Source: Amborella trichopoda | Taxonomy: Eukaryota > Streptophyta > Magnoliopsida > Amborellales > Amborellaceae | Length of the DNA: 64,000 bases | Assembly (NCBI RefSeq): GCF_000471905.2 | Contig: NW_006499799.1 | Span: forward strand, 1,072,286-1,136,285 | Direction of reading: 5' to 3' | In this document: in pieces, positions 23,851 to 33,459 of the stretch | How positions within the stretch are numbered: the stretch's first letter is position 1 | How the letters are laid out: each line of letters opens with the position of its first letter | The notes under the pieces: model-generated | Databases searched by the model: none | What the model was told of the DNA's origin: nothing | The model's input: the letters and a program-made list of their open reading frames with translations, nothing else | Program-made: the position numbers and the translations under genes

Positions 23851-23989
23851 AAATGGGGGTTAAACAAGAAAGATAGAAGCGAAAAAAAGGCAAATCACTC
23901 AGACAAGTCGAAGATGCCCCTCAAGGGCACACGACTACCAAGTCGGAGGAACAACACCCCCACCAAAAACTCAGGGTGAAGTCTCGCCA

Positions 23990-24311
23990 AAGAGGCGGCC
24001 TCGGAAACCCTCCCTATTGACTGGTCTAGACTATTTGGGACAGGCCACACAAAGGCCCCCGACTGGACCCGATAGGACGGGAACTGAACGAGGTACCCTG
24101 ACCAACCCAAAAAGAAAACCATCCCCAAGCTCCGGTGAAGCAACTCATGCACCTGCCAAGGGCTCTTCTACAGTCTATCTAAGGCACAGGCCTCCAAAAA
24201 AATGTCTTGGCAAAGAATCTAAAATGATAAGCTTCAACGTGAAAAACCACTTCTTTTCGAATGTTGTGCTTCTCACCTCTCGAAGTGTAGCATCCGTCGA
24301 GGCAAGTTAAT
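23990..24311 (+). repeat. Segment resembling part of arm 2 (upstream region of the next unit)
   Basis: The stretch around 24,055-24,125 (GACTGGACCCGATAGG ... AAAGAAAACC) resembles arm 2 around 20,338-20,398 (GATTGGACCCCACTAG ... AAAGAAAACC). The stretch near 24,258 (ATGTTGTGCTTCTC) resembles sequence near arm 2 position 20,580. The DNA from 23,195 to 26,240 is therefore probably a second, related unit in the same orientation as arm 2. Confidence 0.45.
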
Positions 24312-24931
24312 ATGCATCATTTTTTATGCACCTCAACCCTTCAATCAAATAAAGTAAGAGAGTCAGCTATAGCCAAGTCACCGCGGCGCACAAGACATAG
24401 CCGCACGGAAAACAGTAGTCGTGGAAGAAATAAGCCTGGAATAAAGATGACCAAAGAAAACATGCCTACACGAACAAGAGTCGAAGCCTTATCCCCACCA
24501 CTGCGTGTATAGGAGTCAGATAGACATGCCAAGTGACCATTGTCATCTTCTAAGAAAAAATGAGTGGGCCCAGGCTAAAACGGACTGACCCAACAGCCCT
24601 AGGCCCAGACCATCGCGAAGTAGGGCAGAGGTACGCCTTCTGCTGTACGGCCTCACCGAACCAGTCGACTGCCATGGCGATCTCTGGCCACTCCTCGGCG
24701 AGCTCGCAACTCCTTCCTTGCACTAGGAAGAGTAGCCAAACCTCTTACACCACCAAAAACTTCGATAAAATCCTTCCCTCTATTGAACAAGAGCGAAAGA
24801 CAAGCCTCCTCCACAAAAAAAGAAGAAAAGAAGGCCTAAATCCATGGATGTTGGAATCTTCAAAAAGACATCTTAGCCCCTCACAGAGAGAACTCGGCCA
24901 TGCGAAAGTTGATACCAAGAAAGCAACACTT
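24312..24931 (+). repeat. Direct repeat copy 2 (partner 4,791-5,371)
   Basis: It is the same sequence as 4,791-5,371 and in the same orientation, with an internal ~31-bp extra segment. Both copies lie outside the inverted arms but at different distances from them, so they look like an independent component, not part of the arm. Confidence 0.8.
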
Positions 24932-25460
24932 TCAAGAAGAGAACCCAAGTCAAACATGGCAAGCAACATCCAAAACAAGACAGAGAAAAGGCATAAGGCC
25001 CAAGGTCACAAACAATAAAAAAACAAGAAGATCCCCATCACCGGAAATCCCTTTTCCAATGATCCACCAAAAGTCCAGAATCGAAACCACCTGCAAAATG
25101 CACTCAAAGAAAAACCTTCTCCAGTCTTGTAATTGACCCATAAATGCCACAAAGATCATCAAAGAGTTCATAGACACCAACTGAGTACCTCCAACACACG
25201 AAGGAGATTGCCGCAACATGATAAAAAAGGATCAAAATGATCACAAGGAAACAAACATCAAGAATATAACAATAGATCAACCCATCTCATATTGCAAGTA
25301 CCCTAGAAGAACTCTCGAAATTTTGACAATGGCGGAGGGCTCCTCAGAGAAGGACGAGTTTGTCATATGTGCAACGAGTTTAAGGGCATTTCGGTTCTTG
25401 TACCCAATTTTGGGTATTTATTTTAATTACTTTTAATTGTATTTAGGCTTAGTTTTTTAG
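24932..25460. other. No recognisable gene; presumed upstream part of the 25,487 promoter unit
   Basis: The stretch is purine-rich with an A-rich plus strand. No domain or repeat array is seen. By position it corresponds to the region upstream of the TATA box in arm 2. Confidence 0.4.
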
Positions 25461-25493
25461 CATCCACCCCTATTTGTGGAAAACTCTATATAA
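25461..25493 (+). promoter_or_regulatory. Core promoter (CATCCACCC + TATATAA), third unit
   Basis: CATCCACCCCTATTTGTGGA precedes TATATAAG at 25,487-25,494. It matches the arrangement in arm 2 at 21,836-21,872. The downstream leader runs about 750 bases to the short frame at 26,244. Confidence 0.6.
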
Positions 25494-25995
25494 GCAGGCT
25501 TAAATCAATTGTAAAAAAGGAGGACAATTTAATAAAGAAGAGGTATTACGCTTGATTCTGCTTGTCTTTTCTCTTAGCTCTACTGTCCCGAGGCGAGGAG
25601 AGAGAAAACCATTGCAAGAGAGGGAAATACCCCCAACCACGCAGGTACGCACTTCCCTCTTCTTGAAGACGATTATCGCTTTCGAAACTTTCTCTTTCCT
25701 TCTCCGGTACACGTAATCCCACGCACGTGTAAGACTACACGAACCCAAGTGATCCATAAAGGGTTTAAACCTATGCGCGTTCACATCCAATCCCTCTTCT
25801 TCTCTCTGATAACCTGATAAGAATGACAAATTTCCCCACTCGCTTATTCGATCAATGAAAAGAAAGCCAACTCCGAAACAAAGAATCAAGACATCCATCT
25901 GAATTTAGACTTGAGAGGAGAGAATAGGGTCGTAGCGTCTGAAGAGAGTCCCAGACCAAACTACATTGCTGAATAGCCGAAGGGCTTTTGTAACT

Positions 25996-26053
25996 GATCT
26001 AAGAGGGCAAGCCACCTAGACGTGTCCCACGAACCCGCAACGACTAGGTAAGT
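25996..26053 (+). promoter_or_regulatory. Leader module with strong splice-donor-like site
   Basis: GATCTAAGAGGGC (25,996-26,008) is followed by ACTAGGTAAGTGA with GT at 26,048-26,049, the best match to a plant 5' splice site among the four modules. A TTGTTGGTATCC stretch lies about 50 bases farther on, as TTGGTTGGTATACC does in arm 2. Confidence 0.5.
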
Positions 26054-26243
26054 GAATCAACCCTTCCCCGGATTAAAATCTCTCTCTTTGTTGGTATCCT
26101 ATCCGCACTCTGGAAAGCTAGTGCTTCCGCGTCACCGACGTGCCATGCACGCGAAGCCTTCGACGATTGTTTGAGAGAAGATCTTCTCCCCGCACCGCCA
26201 CACTAGGGAACCAAAGAAAATCAAGCCCTGACCAATCAAAAAT

Positions 26244-26390
26244 ATGGAAAAGGAACCAATTATGTTCAGACCTCCTTTTGAACTTCTAAATAAGACTTTT
26301 AGACTTAACCCAAATACTGGTGAATTCCTAGATCAACTTACTGCGAAATTTTCTCAATTAGCCATCAAGAAAGAATACCCTCAGAGCTGA
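26244..26390 (+). CDS. Short open frame after the leader, unidentified
   Basis: ATG at 26,244 opens a 48-codon frame beginning MEKEPIMFRPPFELLNKTF. I do not recognise it. It is the first frame after the leader and stands just before pararetrovirus-like sequence, so it could be the start of an element protein cut off by a rearrangement. The DNA just before it (AAAATCAAGCCCTGACCAA) resembles 46,847-46,864 (AAAATCAGACCCTGACCAA). A chance frame is possible. Confidence 0.3.
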   Translation: MEKEPIMFRPPFELLNKTFRLNPNTGEFLDQLTAKFSQLAIKKEYPQS

Positions 26391-26439
26391 GGTCAGGCCT
26401 TAACTCTACATCAAATAAAAAAAATAAAAACAACTAACA

Positions 26440-26815
26440 ATAAAGAAGATTAGAGAATCAAGTTCTCTTCCTGACATTTTGACTGGAGATTTTTTGTAGG
26501 GACAAAAGAAAGCAAAAAATGATCCAAAATCTCGATATGGCACTAATTCAAAGTCCGAACAAGACACTGGCTAAAGGAGCTAGTTCTTCGTTGTCCTTAA
26601 CTAAGACTTCACCAAAAGATGATATTATATCCAGAATAATGGCAGGGACTCAAAGTCCACCCATTTCAGCGTCACAAAGGACTCCTTATATAAAAACATA
26701 TGTTATCCCTCTAATAATAATAGAAGAGGATCATGTGGCTCAAATGCTAAAAACAATAGCTGAAATATATCTAAAAGATCTTATGCACCCTAATATGGGA
26801 GGGAAACATAGGGAG
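26440..26815 (+). pseudogene. Endogenous pararetrovirus fragment, downstream-ORF-like, plus strand
   Basis: This segment is the inverted copy of about 28,650-28,990. The shared protein-level landmarks are a TPYI start, an IPLIIIE stretch and an HPNMGGK stretch at its right end. It breaks off near 26,815, in an unrelated short stretch. In this copy the first part of the frame (from the ATG at 26,519) differs from the minus-strand copy by frame-changing differences. The function of this viral ORF is not known to me. It cannot give a complete protein. Confidence 0.7.
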
Positions 26816-26870
26816 TTTTACAATTTTGGTCCTTTGATCTTTTTGCTTTTTTTCAAAAAAAAAAAACATA

Positions 26871-26882
26871 GCTCTGATACCA
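26871..26882 (-). other. tRNA-Met primer-binding site (TGGTATCAGAGC)
   Basis: The minus strand reads TTGGTATCAGAGCTATG, which matches the site complementary to the 3' end of initiator tRNA-Met used by caulimovirids and many LTR retrotransposons. It lies about 400 bases downstream of the minus-strand TATA box at 27,286-27,293, the right order for a pararetrovirus leader. The poly-A tract and the break into opposite-strand sequence begin right after it. Confidence 0.75.
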
Positions 26883-27285
26883 ACTTAGCCCAAACTAATT
26901 TAAAACAAGAAGCAAAAAAATCACTAAAGAAGACCAGAGTTTATGCATACGATTAATAAGCAGGGAAAAACCACATATAATTTATTAATTCACAAAATTC
27001 AGAAAAAGTTACACAACTATATTGAAGAGCTTCAGGATTTTCTTCAATATGAAATAAAAAGACTCAAAGATAGAAATCATCCATGAACAAGTTTAAAGGA
27101 ACTTACATAGCCTAAAGAGGGAAGGACTCAAAAAACTCAACAAACCACTAGATATGCAGATGGTAGCCCCAGAACGGCACACTCAAACTATTACAACGAA
27201 GCACAAATACTCAAACAGACTCATACTCTTACCACAAGACACTCTTTCGATTTTCTTTGTCTCCCCCAATGAGACCTACCTCCCC

Positions 27286-27293
27286 TTTATATA
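27286..27293 (-). promoter_or_regulatory. Pararetrovirus-type TATA box
   Basis: The minus strand reads CTATATAAAGGGGAGG. The stop codon of the viral downstream ORF is about 270 bases upstream, at 27,563-27,565, and the primer-binding site is about 400 bases downstream. This is the expected position of the pregenomic RNA promoter in Caulimoviridae. Confidence 0.7.
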
Positions 27294-27342
27294 GATGTTA
27301 GGGTCAGACTTGAAGCATTTTCAAATCCGCAAAAGTGTTGAC

Positions 27343-27457
27343 GGACTTTAATTCTTCTTAAGTCCGCTACAGTATTGTCAATGGCTTCAATCCTTCTTAA
27401 GTCTGCTATAGTACTGTCGGTGGACTCCAATCATTCTTAAGTCCGCTATAGTATAAA
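27343..27457 (-). promoter_or_regulatory. Three 39-40 bp direct repeats upstream of the viral TATA box
   Basis: On the plus strand the units start near 27,343, 27,383 and 27,422, each with TTCTTAAGTC(C/T)GCTA(C/T)AGTA. They lie 50-165 bases upstream of the TATA box on the minus strand, where an enhancer would be expected. A shorter pair, GTGACTG(C/T)TACAGT, follows at 27,459-27,493. Confidence 0.7.
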
Positions 27458-27562
27458 GGTGACTGCTACAGTCAAAGTGACTGTTACAGTAGATTCTCTA
27501 GGACACGTATCCTGGATGATAAGTGGAGTCGGTCTATCCCTTATGCTTTAGTAAATCTTCTT

Positions 27563-28780
27563 TTATACGTGGGATGAAAAAGGAGAGGCATAGTTTAGAT
27601 CATAACCTTCTCCTCCCTCTGAAAGGTCTTCTTCTTCTTTTTTTGCTGACGCAACTGATGTGGACATATCATTTGTCTCATCCAATAGAGATAAGAGCTG
27701 TATTTTCAGCTCTTCTTTAGTTAAAGTAGGTGATGATTTTGTATGGTTTTAACATAATAGGTTAATTGATTTTGTAAACCTTGTGGTTTGAGGGTTTTTT
27801 GAGGGATACCTTTTAAATCTTTGACAGAAAACATATTTGTTTTATAACTATCCCACCATTTTATAGATATATGTATCTACAATTCAAGGATATAATCCCA
27901 TATGTCTTCATTAGGATTGATTATCTTCTTTAGTTAAAGTAGGGTATGATTTTTTATGGTTTTAACATAATCTGTTAATGCATTTTGTAAACCTTGTGGT
28001 TTGAGGGTTTTCTGAGGGATACCTTGTAAATCTTTGGAGGAAAACATATCTGTTTTATATCTATCGCACCATTTTATAGATATATGTCTCTACAATTCGG
28101 GGATATAATCCCATCTATCTTCATTAGGATTGATTTTATATGACCATTTTATGATCCAATGAACCTCATATAAGGCCATGAAGTAAATATGGTAGTCCTT
28201 TTTAGGAACATGCTTGTTATAATCTACAAATTTTTGTTGGGCTATTAGCACCTCATTTGGGAGAATATCATAATTTGATCCCCATATTAAGAACCGATTT
28301 TTAAACCAGTTAGGAAAATCTTCTGAAGATTGTAGTAATCTAAACTATATGAACCAGCTATGAGCTGCAACTGTATTCTGATATGAAAAGATCATATCCC
28401 AAGCTTTAATAGTCATAATAATTATATGCTTTCATTTTAGAGCTGTTACGTTGCAAGTATCTTGGTTTTAACGGATCAAAACCCTAGTCTTTATAAGACA
28501 TGATATTCAATATTAACATTTTTTAGTATGCCAACTCATTAGTGTTTCTATAATAATGTTTTATATAAACTATCTCTGTTTTAGCCAATATTCTTTCAAA
28601 ATACTCCTTGTCTTTCCCTCCCATATTAGGGTGCATGTGATCTTTTAGATATATTTCAGCTATTGCTCTTAGCATTTGAGCCACATGATCCTTTTCTATT
28701 ATTATTAGAGGGATAATAGACGTTTCTATATAAGGAATCCTTTCTGACACTGGAATGGTTAGACTTTGAGTGTCTGCCAT
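27563..28780 (-). pseudogene. Endogenous pararetrovirus downstream ORF (function unknown), broken
   Basis: ATG at 28,780 opens an 85-codon frame to 28,523 with ERIPYIE, IPLIIIE and HPNMGGK stretches. After stops and frame changes the reading continues through a tryptophan-rich region (around 28,400-28,140) to a glutamate-rich tail and a stop at 27,563. The order after RNase H and before the promoter identifies it as the last ORF of the viral genome. I recall similar proteins from other plant endogenous pararetroviruses, without a known role. A 213-bp in-frame tandem duplication lies near its end. It is not intact. Confidence 0.7.
27711..28137 (-). repeat. 213-bp tandem duplication within the viral ORF
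   Basis: TCTTCTTTAGTTAAAGTAGG starts at 27,711 and again at 27,924. The two 213-bp units match closely along their length, for example CTTGTGGTTTGAGGGTTTT and CATTTTATAGATATATGT in both. 213 bases is 71 codons, so the duplication keeps the frame. Confidence 0.9.
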
Positions 28781-28988
28781 TTTTCTAGATATAAAATCAT
28801 GTTATGGTGAAGTCCTAGTTAAGGACAATGAAGAACTAGCTCCTTTAGCCAATGTCTTGTTCGAACTTTGAATTAGTGCCTTATCTGGATTCTGGATCAT
28901 TTTTTGCTTTCTTCTGAACTTGCAAAAATTCTCTAGTCAGAAATTCAGGTAGAGAATTTGATTCTCCTTTTATATGTTCTATTTCAAA

Positions 28989-29225
28989 CTAAAAAACGGA
29001 TAGGATTGCTTGCCATCGTGTAAAAATCTGTTTTGAAGCTAAGTTTTTTACGTCTTTTTCTAAAATTTCTTTGACAGATTTACTATCAGTTCTTACCAAA
29101 AACCCTTTACTAAGAATACCTCTTTCCAATTTAGTGATGCCATGTACAACGGGTAAAACCGTTTTTTTAACTGGAAAATATTTTTGTTGTGTTGGATTCC
29201 ACACCATTGACATGAATCTTACCAA
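28989..29225 (-). pseudogene. Endogenous pararetrovirus RNase H fragment
   Basis: A 78-codon open stretch has the features of caulimovirid RNase H: a YFPVKK segment, the RTDSKSV segment with a catalytic aspartate, and a terminal ARW-like FTRWQA motif. It follows the reverse transcriptase on the same strand. The upstream part of the domain is broken by stops, so it is inactive. Confidence 0.8.
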
Positions 29226-29945
29226 CTGTTCTTTAGTATTATTGTGAAATCTTTGTTTAAGAATCCTTCTTAATCTTATTTCTGAAGCATCTGTTTCTAC
29301 TATTTTAAATGCACTAAGATGAAGGATGGCAGTTCTTTAGCTTTAAGTTTTATTTCTTAATTGCCTTAGTGTGTTCATTTGTCCATTCTGGTGGATTCTT
29401 TTAAAGCTGTTGAAATAAAGGTTTGCAATCCAAGGCTAGATTTTTATAATAATTTGAAATATAATTCAAATTTCCTAAGAACCCCTGAAGTTGTTTTTGT
29501 TTTTAATTTTGATAACAAAATTTGTCTGGAAATTGTATTGCCCATTCAATTGGGACAATTATTCTTTCATGGATATTATGCCCAAGGAACTTTATGTGGG
29601 TTTGGAACAATTTTTTCTTTTTAACAGACACAACTAATCCGGCACTTTTGACTGTTTTTAGAAAAATATTCAAATGCTTTCAATGTTGTTTTAAGGATTA
29701 AAAGAAAATAAGAATGTCATCAATATAAACAATAGTAAAATTGATATAAGGGTTTAATATATTATTCATGATATTTTGAAATTCAGACGGGGTGTTTTTA
29801 ATCCCAAAAGGCATTACATTCCATTCAAAATGTCCGAAAGGAGCTGTAAACGTCGTTTTGTACTTGTCTTTTTCTGCAATTTGGATTTGCTAATAACCAT
29901 ATTTCATATCGAATTTTTTGAAAAAATAACAGCATCATGAAGCCG
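29226..29945 (-). pseudogene. Endogenous pararetrovirus reverse transcriptase fragment
   Basis: Read downwards from 29,945, the translation in pieces shows the RT palm. There is a FDMKYGY segment near 29,910, an EWNVMPFG segment near 29,820, and the catalytic YIDD encoded at 29,716-29,727, followed by a thumb/connection region. The segment character (EWNVMPFG, LGHNIH) fits caulimovirids, not Ty3/gypsy. Stops occur at several points, including just after FDMKYGY. The left part of RT and everything upstream (movement protein, coat, protease) is missing; the break at 29,945 runs into CT-rich repeats. Confidence 0.85.
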
Positions 29946-29949
29946 ATTT

Positions 29950-30030
29950 ATCCTCTTTCTCTTTTAGTGACTCTCCCTACCTCTCTCTCTCTCCCCTATC
30001 TCCCTCCCACTCTCTCTCTCCCCTATGATA
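29950..30030. repeat. CT-rich microsatellite
   Basis: Runs of CTCTCTCTCTCC occur at the break of the pararetrovirus fragment. Another CT-rich stretch is at 30,690-30,770. Confidence 0.8.
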
Positions 30031-30039
30031 TTTTTTCTA

Positions 30040-31350
30040 CTTGGTTTCCCTCTTACCTCATTCTTTGTTTGGAACTTCTCTATTGGCTCATATAGGATAG
30101 GGTTTTACATTTTTGGTTTATGGCTTTTTGGCTGATAAGTAACGTTCAATTTATTGTAGATATTTGAGTATATATGGGAATTTGAGCAAGAAAATAATTA
30201 CAAGGTATGAGTGTATGCATTATGTTATTGGTCTGTCTTTTTTTTCTTTTTTCTTTTTGTATTTGAGGTTTTAATAAATTATTAAAAGTGTAATTGTAGG
30301 ATTATTACCATGAAAATGTTTTATTTATCATATATTATGATTTCAGTATACTTCTTTTCTAAGATTTTTACTATAGATTAAAAATTATAAATTAATAATA
30401 TTTTCATCGACATAAGACTCACCACTAAAAAATAAGATTATTTAAAAAATAGATTATAAATTTGTGTGCTTATCAATTCCATGTATGGCCAATCTTTTAA
30501 ACACTTTTAAAGTCTATTATTTTTGAGTAAATTACTTTTATGATCACTTTTAAGTAATATATTTATTTTTTAAGATTTTTTGTCATAAATTAAATTTTTT
30601 AAATAAATAACATTTGTTTTTTGATACAAGACTCACCACTAAAAAAAAAATTCTTTAAAAAATAGATTGTGAATTTTGTCTCCATGGCTTCTCTCTTCTC
30701 TTTCTCTCTCCACAACTCCTCTTTAACCTCCTCTCTCTTCTCTAGAAGCATGTATCTCTGTCTCTCTTACCTTATTCTTTGTTTCGAACTTCTCCGTTTG
30801 TTTGTTAGTGATAATTTTTGTATTTTTGGTTTATGGTTTTTTGGTTGATAAGTGATGTTCAATATACGGTAGAAATTTGAGCATACGTGGGAATTTGAGC
30901 AAAAACAATAATTATATGGTATGATCTAACTTTCAAGGTATGATCTAACTTTCAAGATATGATCTAACTTTGTCCTTATGCTTTATGTTATTGTTTGTCC
31001 ATTTTCTTCGTCTTTGTATCGAGGTTTTAATAAATAATTATAACTATGATTGTAGGATTATTATCTTAAAAATAGGTTATTTATCATATATTATGATTAT
31101 ATTATACCTTTTTAAAAAATTTTACTATAGATTAAAAATTTTAAATGAATAATATTTTATTTGCTATAAGACTAACCACCAAATAATAAAATTCTTTAAA
31201 AAATAGATTATGAATTTCCTTGCTTATTAATTTTATGTATGGCCAATCTTTTAAACAATTTCAAAGTCATCAATAAAACAATTTTTATTTTTGTAATAAA
31301 TTATTTTTTATGATCACTTGTAAATAAAATATTTTTTTATGATTTTTATT
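30040..31350. repeat. Large imperfect tandem duplication (~0.7 kb units), AT-rich
   Basis: The first unit (about 30,040-30,680) and second unit (about 30,755-31,350) share TTTTTGGTTTATGG, GGGAATTTGAGCAA, TATGGCCAATCTTTTAAACA and an ACCACTAAAAAATAA-like stretch, about 720-756 bases apart. No coding content is seen. Confidence 0.75.
30917..30975. repeat. Three ~20-bp tandem copies (GTATGATCTAACTTTCAAG)
   Basis: The unit occurs three times in a row with single-base changes. It lies inside the second unit of the larger duplication and is absent from the first. Confidence 0.9.
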
Positions 31351-32760
31351 ATAGATTGGTAGCATGTCCTTCTCTCTTTTGGTTATCTAGATTCAATGTC
31401 TCTACTTTTCTATTTTTAGATTATTTTTCTCGACTCTAAAGATACATTTTTTTACCTTTTTGTTCTTTAATTTTTTTATTTTTCGTTCTGCATCATACAC
31501 GCCATGTAACTTGATGAGGCCTATGGTTTATAAACATGATTAAGGGCCTATGTAGATCGTTTAGTTTCATTTTTCCTATATTGTTCACTATTGTTTGGGT
31601 TTTAACCCTAGCACTTTGTATGTTTTTTGCAATGAGAGTTAGATTTCATAATTTATTTCAAATATTTATTTCAAATATTTATTTTTTTTACGCGTGACAT
31701 ATTAATAACACTAGAACTTTGTATGGTCTGAAAGTGCGACTCGGACCAAGTAATCAGTCCATGCCCAAGCCGATTATTCCGGTCGAGTTATTGCCAACTA
31801 TTATAACCGCAAAAAAAACAAAAAAATAATAACAGACCTAAAAAATCCAAAAAAAAAAATATAAAATGCATGTTAAAAAAAATAGTAAAAAGATAGATTG
31901 TAAAAATGTAACTTTTGATTGGGAGTATTTTTTAAATAATCCAAAAAAATGGGAATATATAAAAATAAGTATTTAGGGCCAAAAGACAGAAGACATATAT
32001 ATATATATATTCCAAATAAATTCCTCATTTTTTTGGATTTTTCGTTTTTGTTTTTGAATTTTTCTTATATCCCAAGTTGAACATCCCACTCGGGACAACT
32101 TGGGCTCAGCAATGGCCCAAGCCCAAGTAACTCCACCGAATAAAAACCACTCAGCCGATTTTTCAACTATTGTTTTTTACCTACAAGGCACAAATCTCTC
32201 TCTCTCAATCCCGTGAATTTATTTCAAATCCTCTCTACCGTCGAGCTCACATAACCTTGCTTTCTTTTTCTCGTATGTTACCTAGGGTGAAGAAAACATA
32301 ACGACAATGAACTTATACTACTCTTTATCTTATCTTGCCTTGAAAGGAGAAAGAAATACTACGATAAATGCATTTTTTTATTGTGCTCTATTATCATCCA
32401 CCTTCTAGGTCCTCTTTTTTAGCTTTCTTTTTTTTGCCCTTTCTTTTTCTGGTTTTTAGATACATTGTGTATCATGTGTTAAATCATTTCCATTAGATAG
32501 CATTAAATTGTGCTTCTTTGTTGTCGTGTATGTTCTTATATTGCATAGGTGAGTATTTTAGCATCTTTTACAACTAAGCTTTTAAATTTCAAATTTCCAT
32601 GAACTCAAATTTTACTTTCATATTTGTTGATGTTTTGTTTGATTTTTATTATTGAGATTGACGATGCTTCCATATTTGATGTTGACGAAATATATATATT
32701 TTATTTTCTATAACTTATCCTTTTCGGTACTTCTTTATTTATCTTATCTTTGTTGCATAA
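31350..32760. other. AT-rich non-coding DNA, nothing recognised
   Basis: Long A and T runs and a short AT microsatellite (31,997-32,012) are seen. No domain, splice-ordered exons or terminal repeats were found. Confidence 0.5.
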
Positions 32761-32780
32761 NNNNNNNNNNNNNNNNNNNN
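32761..32780. other. Assembly gap (20 N)
   Basis: Twenty unknown bases. The sequence changes from AT-rich to purine-rich across the gap, so the join may not be contiguous. Confidence 1.
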
Positions 32781-32867
32781 CTCCCGTACCGACTAAGAGG
32801 AAGGGAGGGGACGTAAGAGTAAAAGGAGAGATATATATATATATATATATTAATATGGTGGGTACTA

Positions 32868-33360
32868 AAAAAGAGAAAGAAAGGTTACAATTTTAAATGT
32901 GAAAAGAGAGCAAGGGAAGAGATGTCATAAAATGAGGAGTTTGCATGCAAATATAATGAGAGGGAGAGTAGCTACGTTGAGAGAGAGGGAGGGGCTACAG
33001 TTGCCAAAAAAAGAGAGAAATGTTGTAGTTTTAAATGTAAAGAGAGAGAAAGAGAAGTCAGAGTTTGCATGCACATTTAATGAATGGTCTATTTGAAAAT
33101 ATTTTGTATGCATAAAGGTTTTAAATATGGAGAGAAAGGGAGAGGCCTTATTAGATATGCATGCATTTTTTAAAAAAAACTTATAGGTAATTATACATCA
33201 TGTAAGTTCCTTTTTTATGGCACCTCTCTTTCTCTTCACAATTAAAACTGTAGCCTTTCTCTCACTTTTTTGGGTAACCGTAGCCTCTCTCTTTCTCAAC
33301 GTGGCCTCTCCTCTCTCTCAACATGTCCCTCTTTGTCCCCTCTCTCTCTCTCAACTTGGC
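32868..33360. repeat. Foldback region with GAGAGA/CTCTCT arms
   Basis: The plus-strand arm (about 32,868-33,085) contains GGGGCTACAGTTGCCAAAAA and GTAGTTTTAAATGTAAAGAG. The reverse complement appears at about 33,215-33,360 as CTTCACAATTAAAACTGTAG and TTTTTTGGGTAACCGTAGCC. The left arm is itself a partial duplication (TTTGCATGCA(A/C)AT twice). It is probably a foldback-type MITE; no target duplication was fixed. Confidence 0.55.
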
Positions 33361-33459
33361 TTCATAGGTATGCATCATGACTAAGAGAGATGCTTCCAAG
33401 GAATGACATCTACTGGTGCTTGCCTGAGTGCAATTTTTGGTTGAGCTCATCAATGAAAC

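Noticed and set aside
23046-23979. Lysine/proline-rich repeat proteins
   Set aside because: The frames follow a minisatellite whose A runs vary; no start or domain supports a gene.
26094-26110. TTGTTGGTATCCTATCC as a tRNA primer-binding site
   Set aside because: It differs from the tRNA-Met site after TGGTATC and its counterparts in the other modules vary (TGGTATACC, TGGTTCC), so complementarity to one tRNA is not kept.
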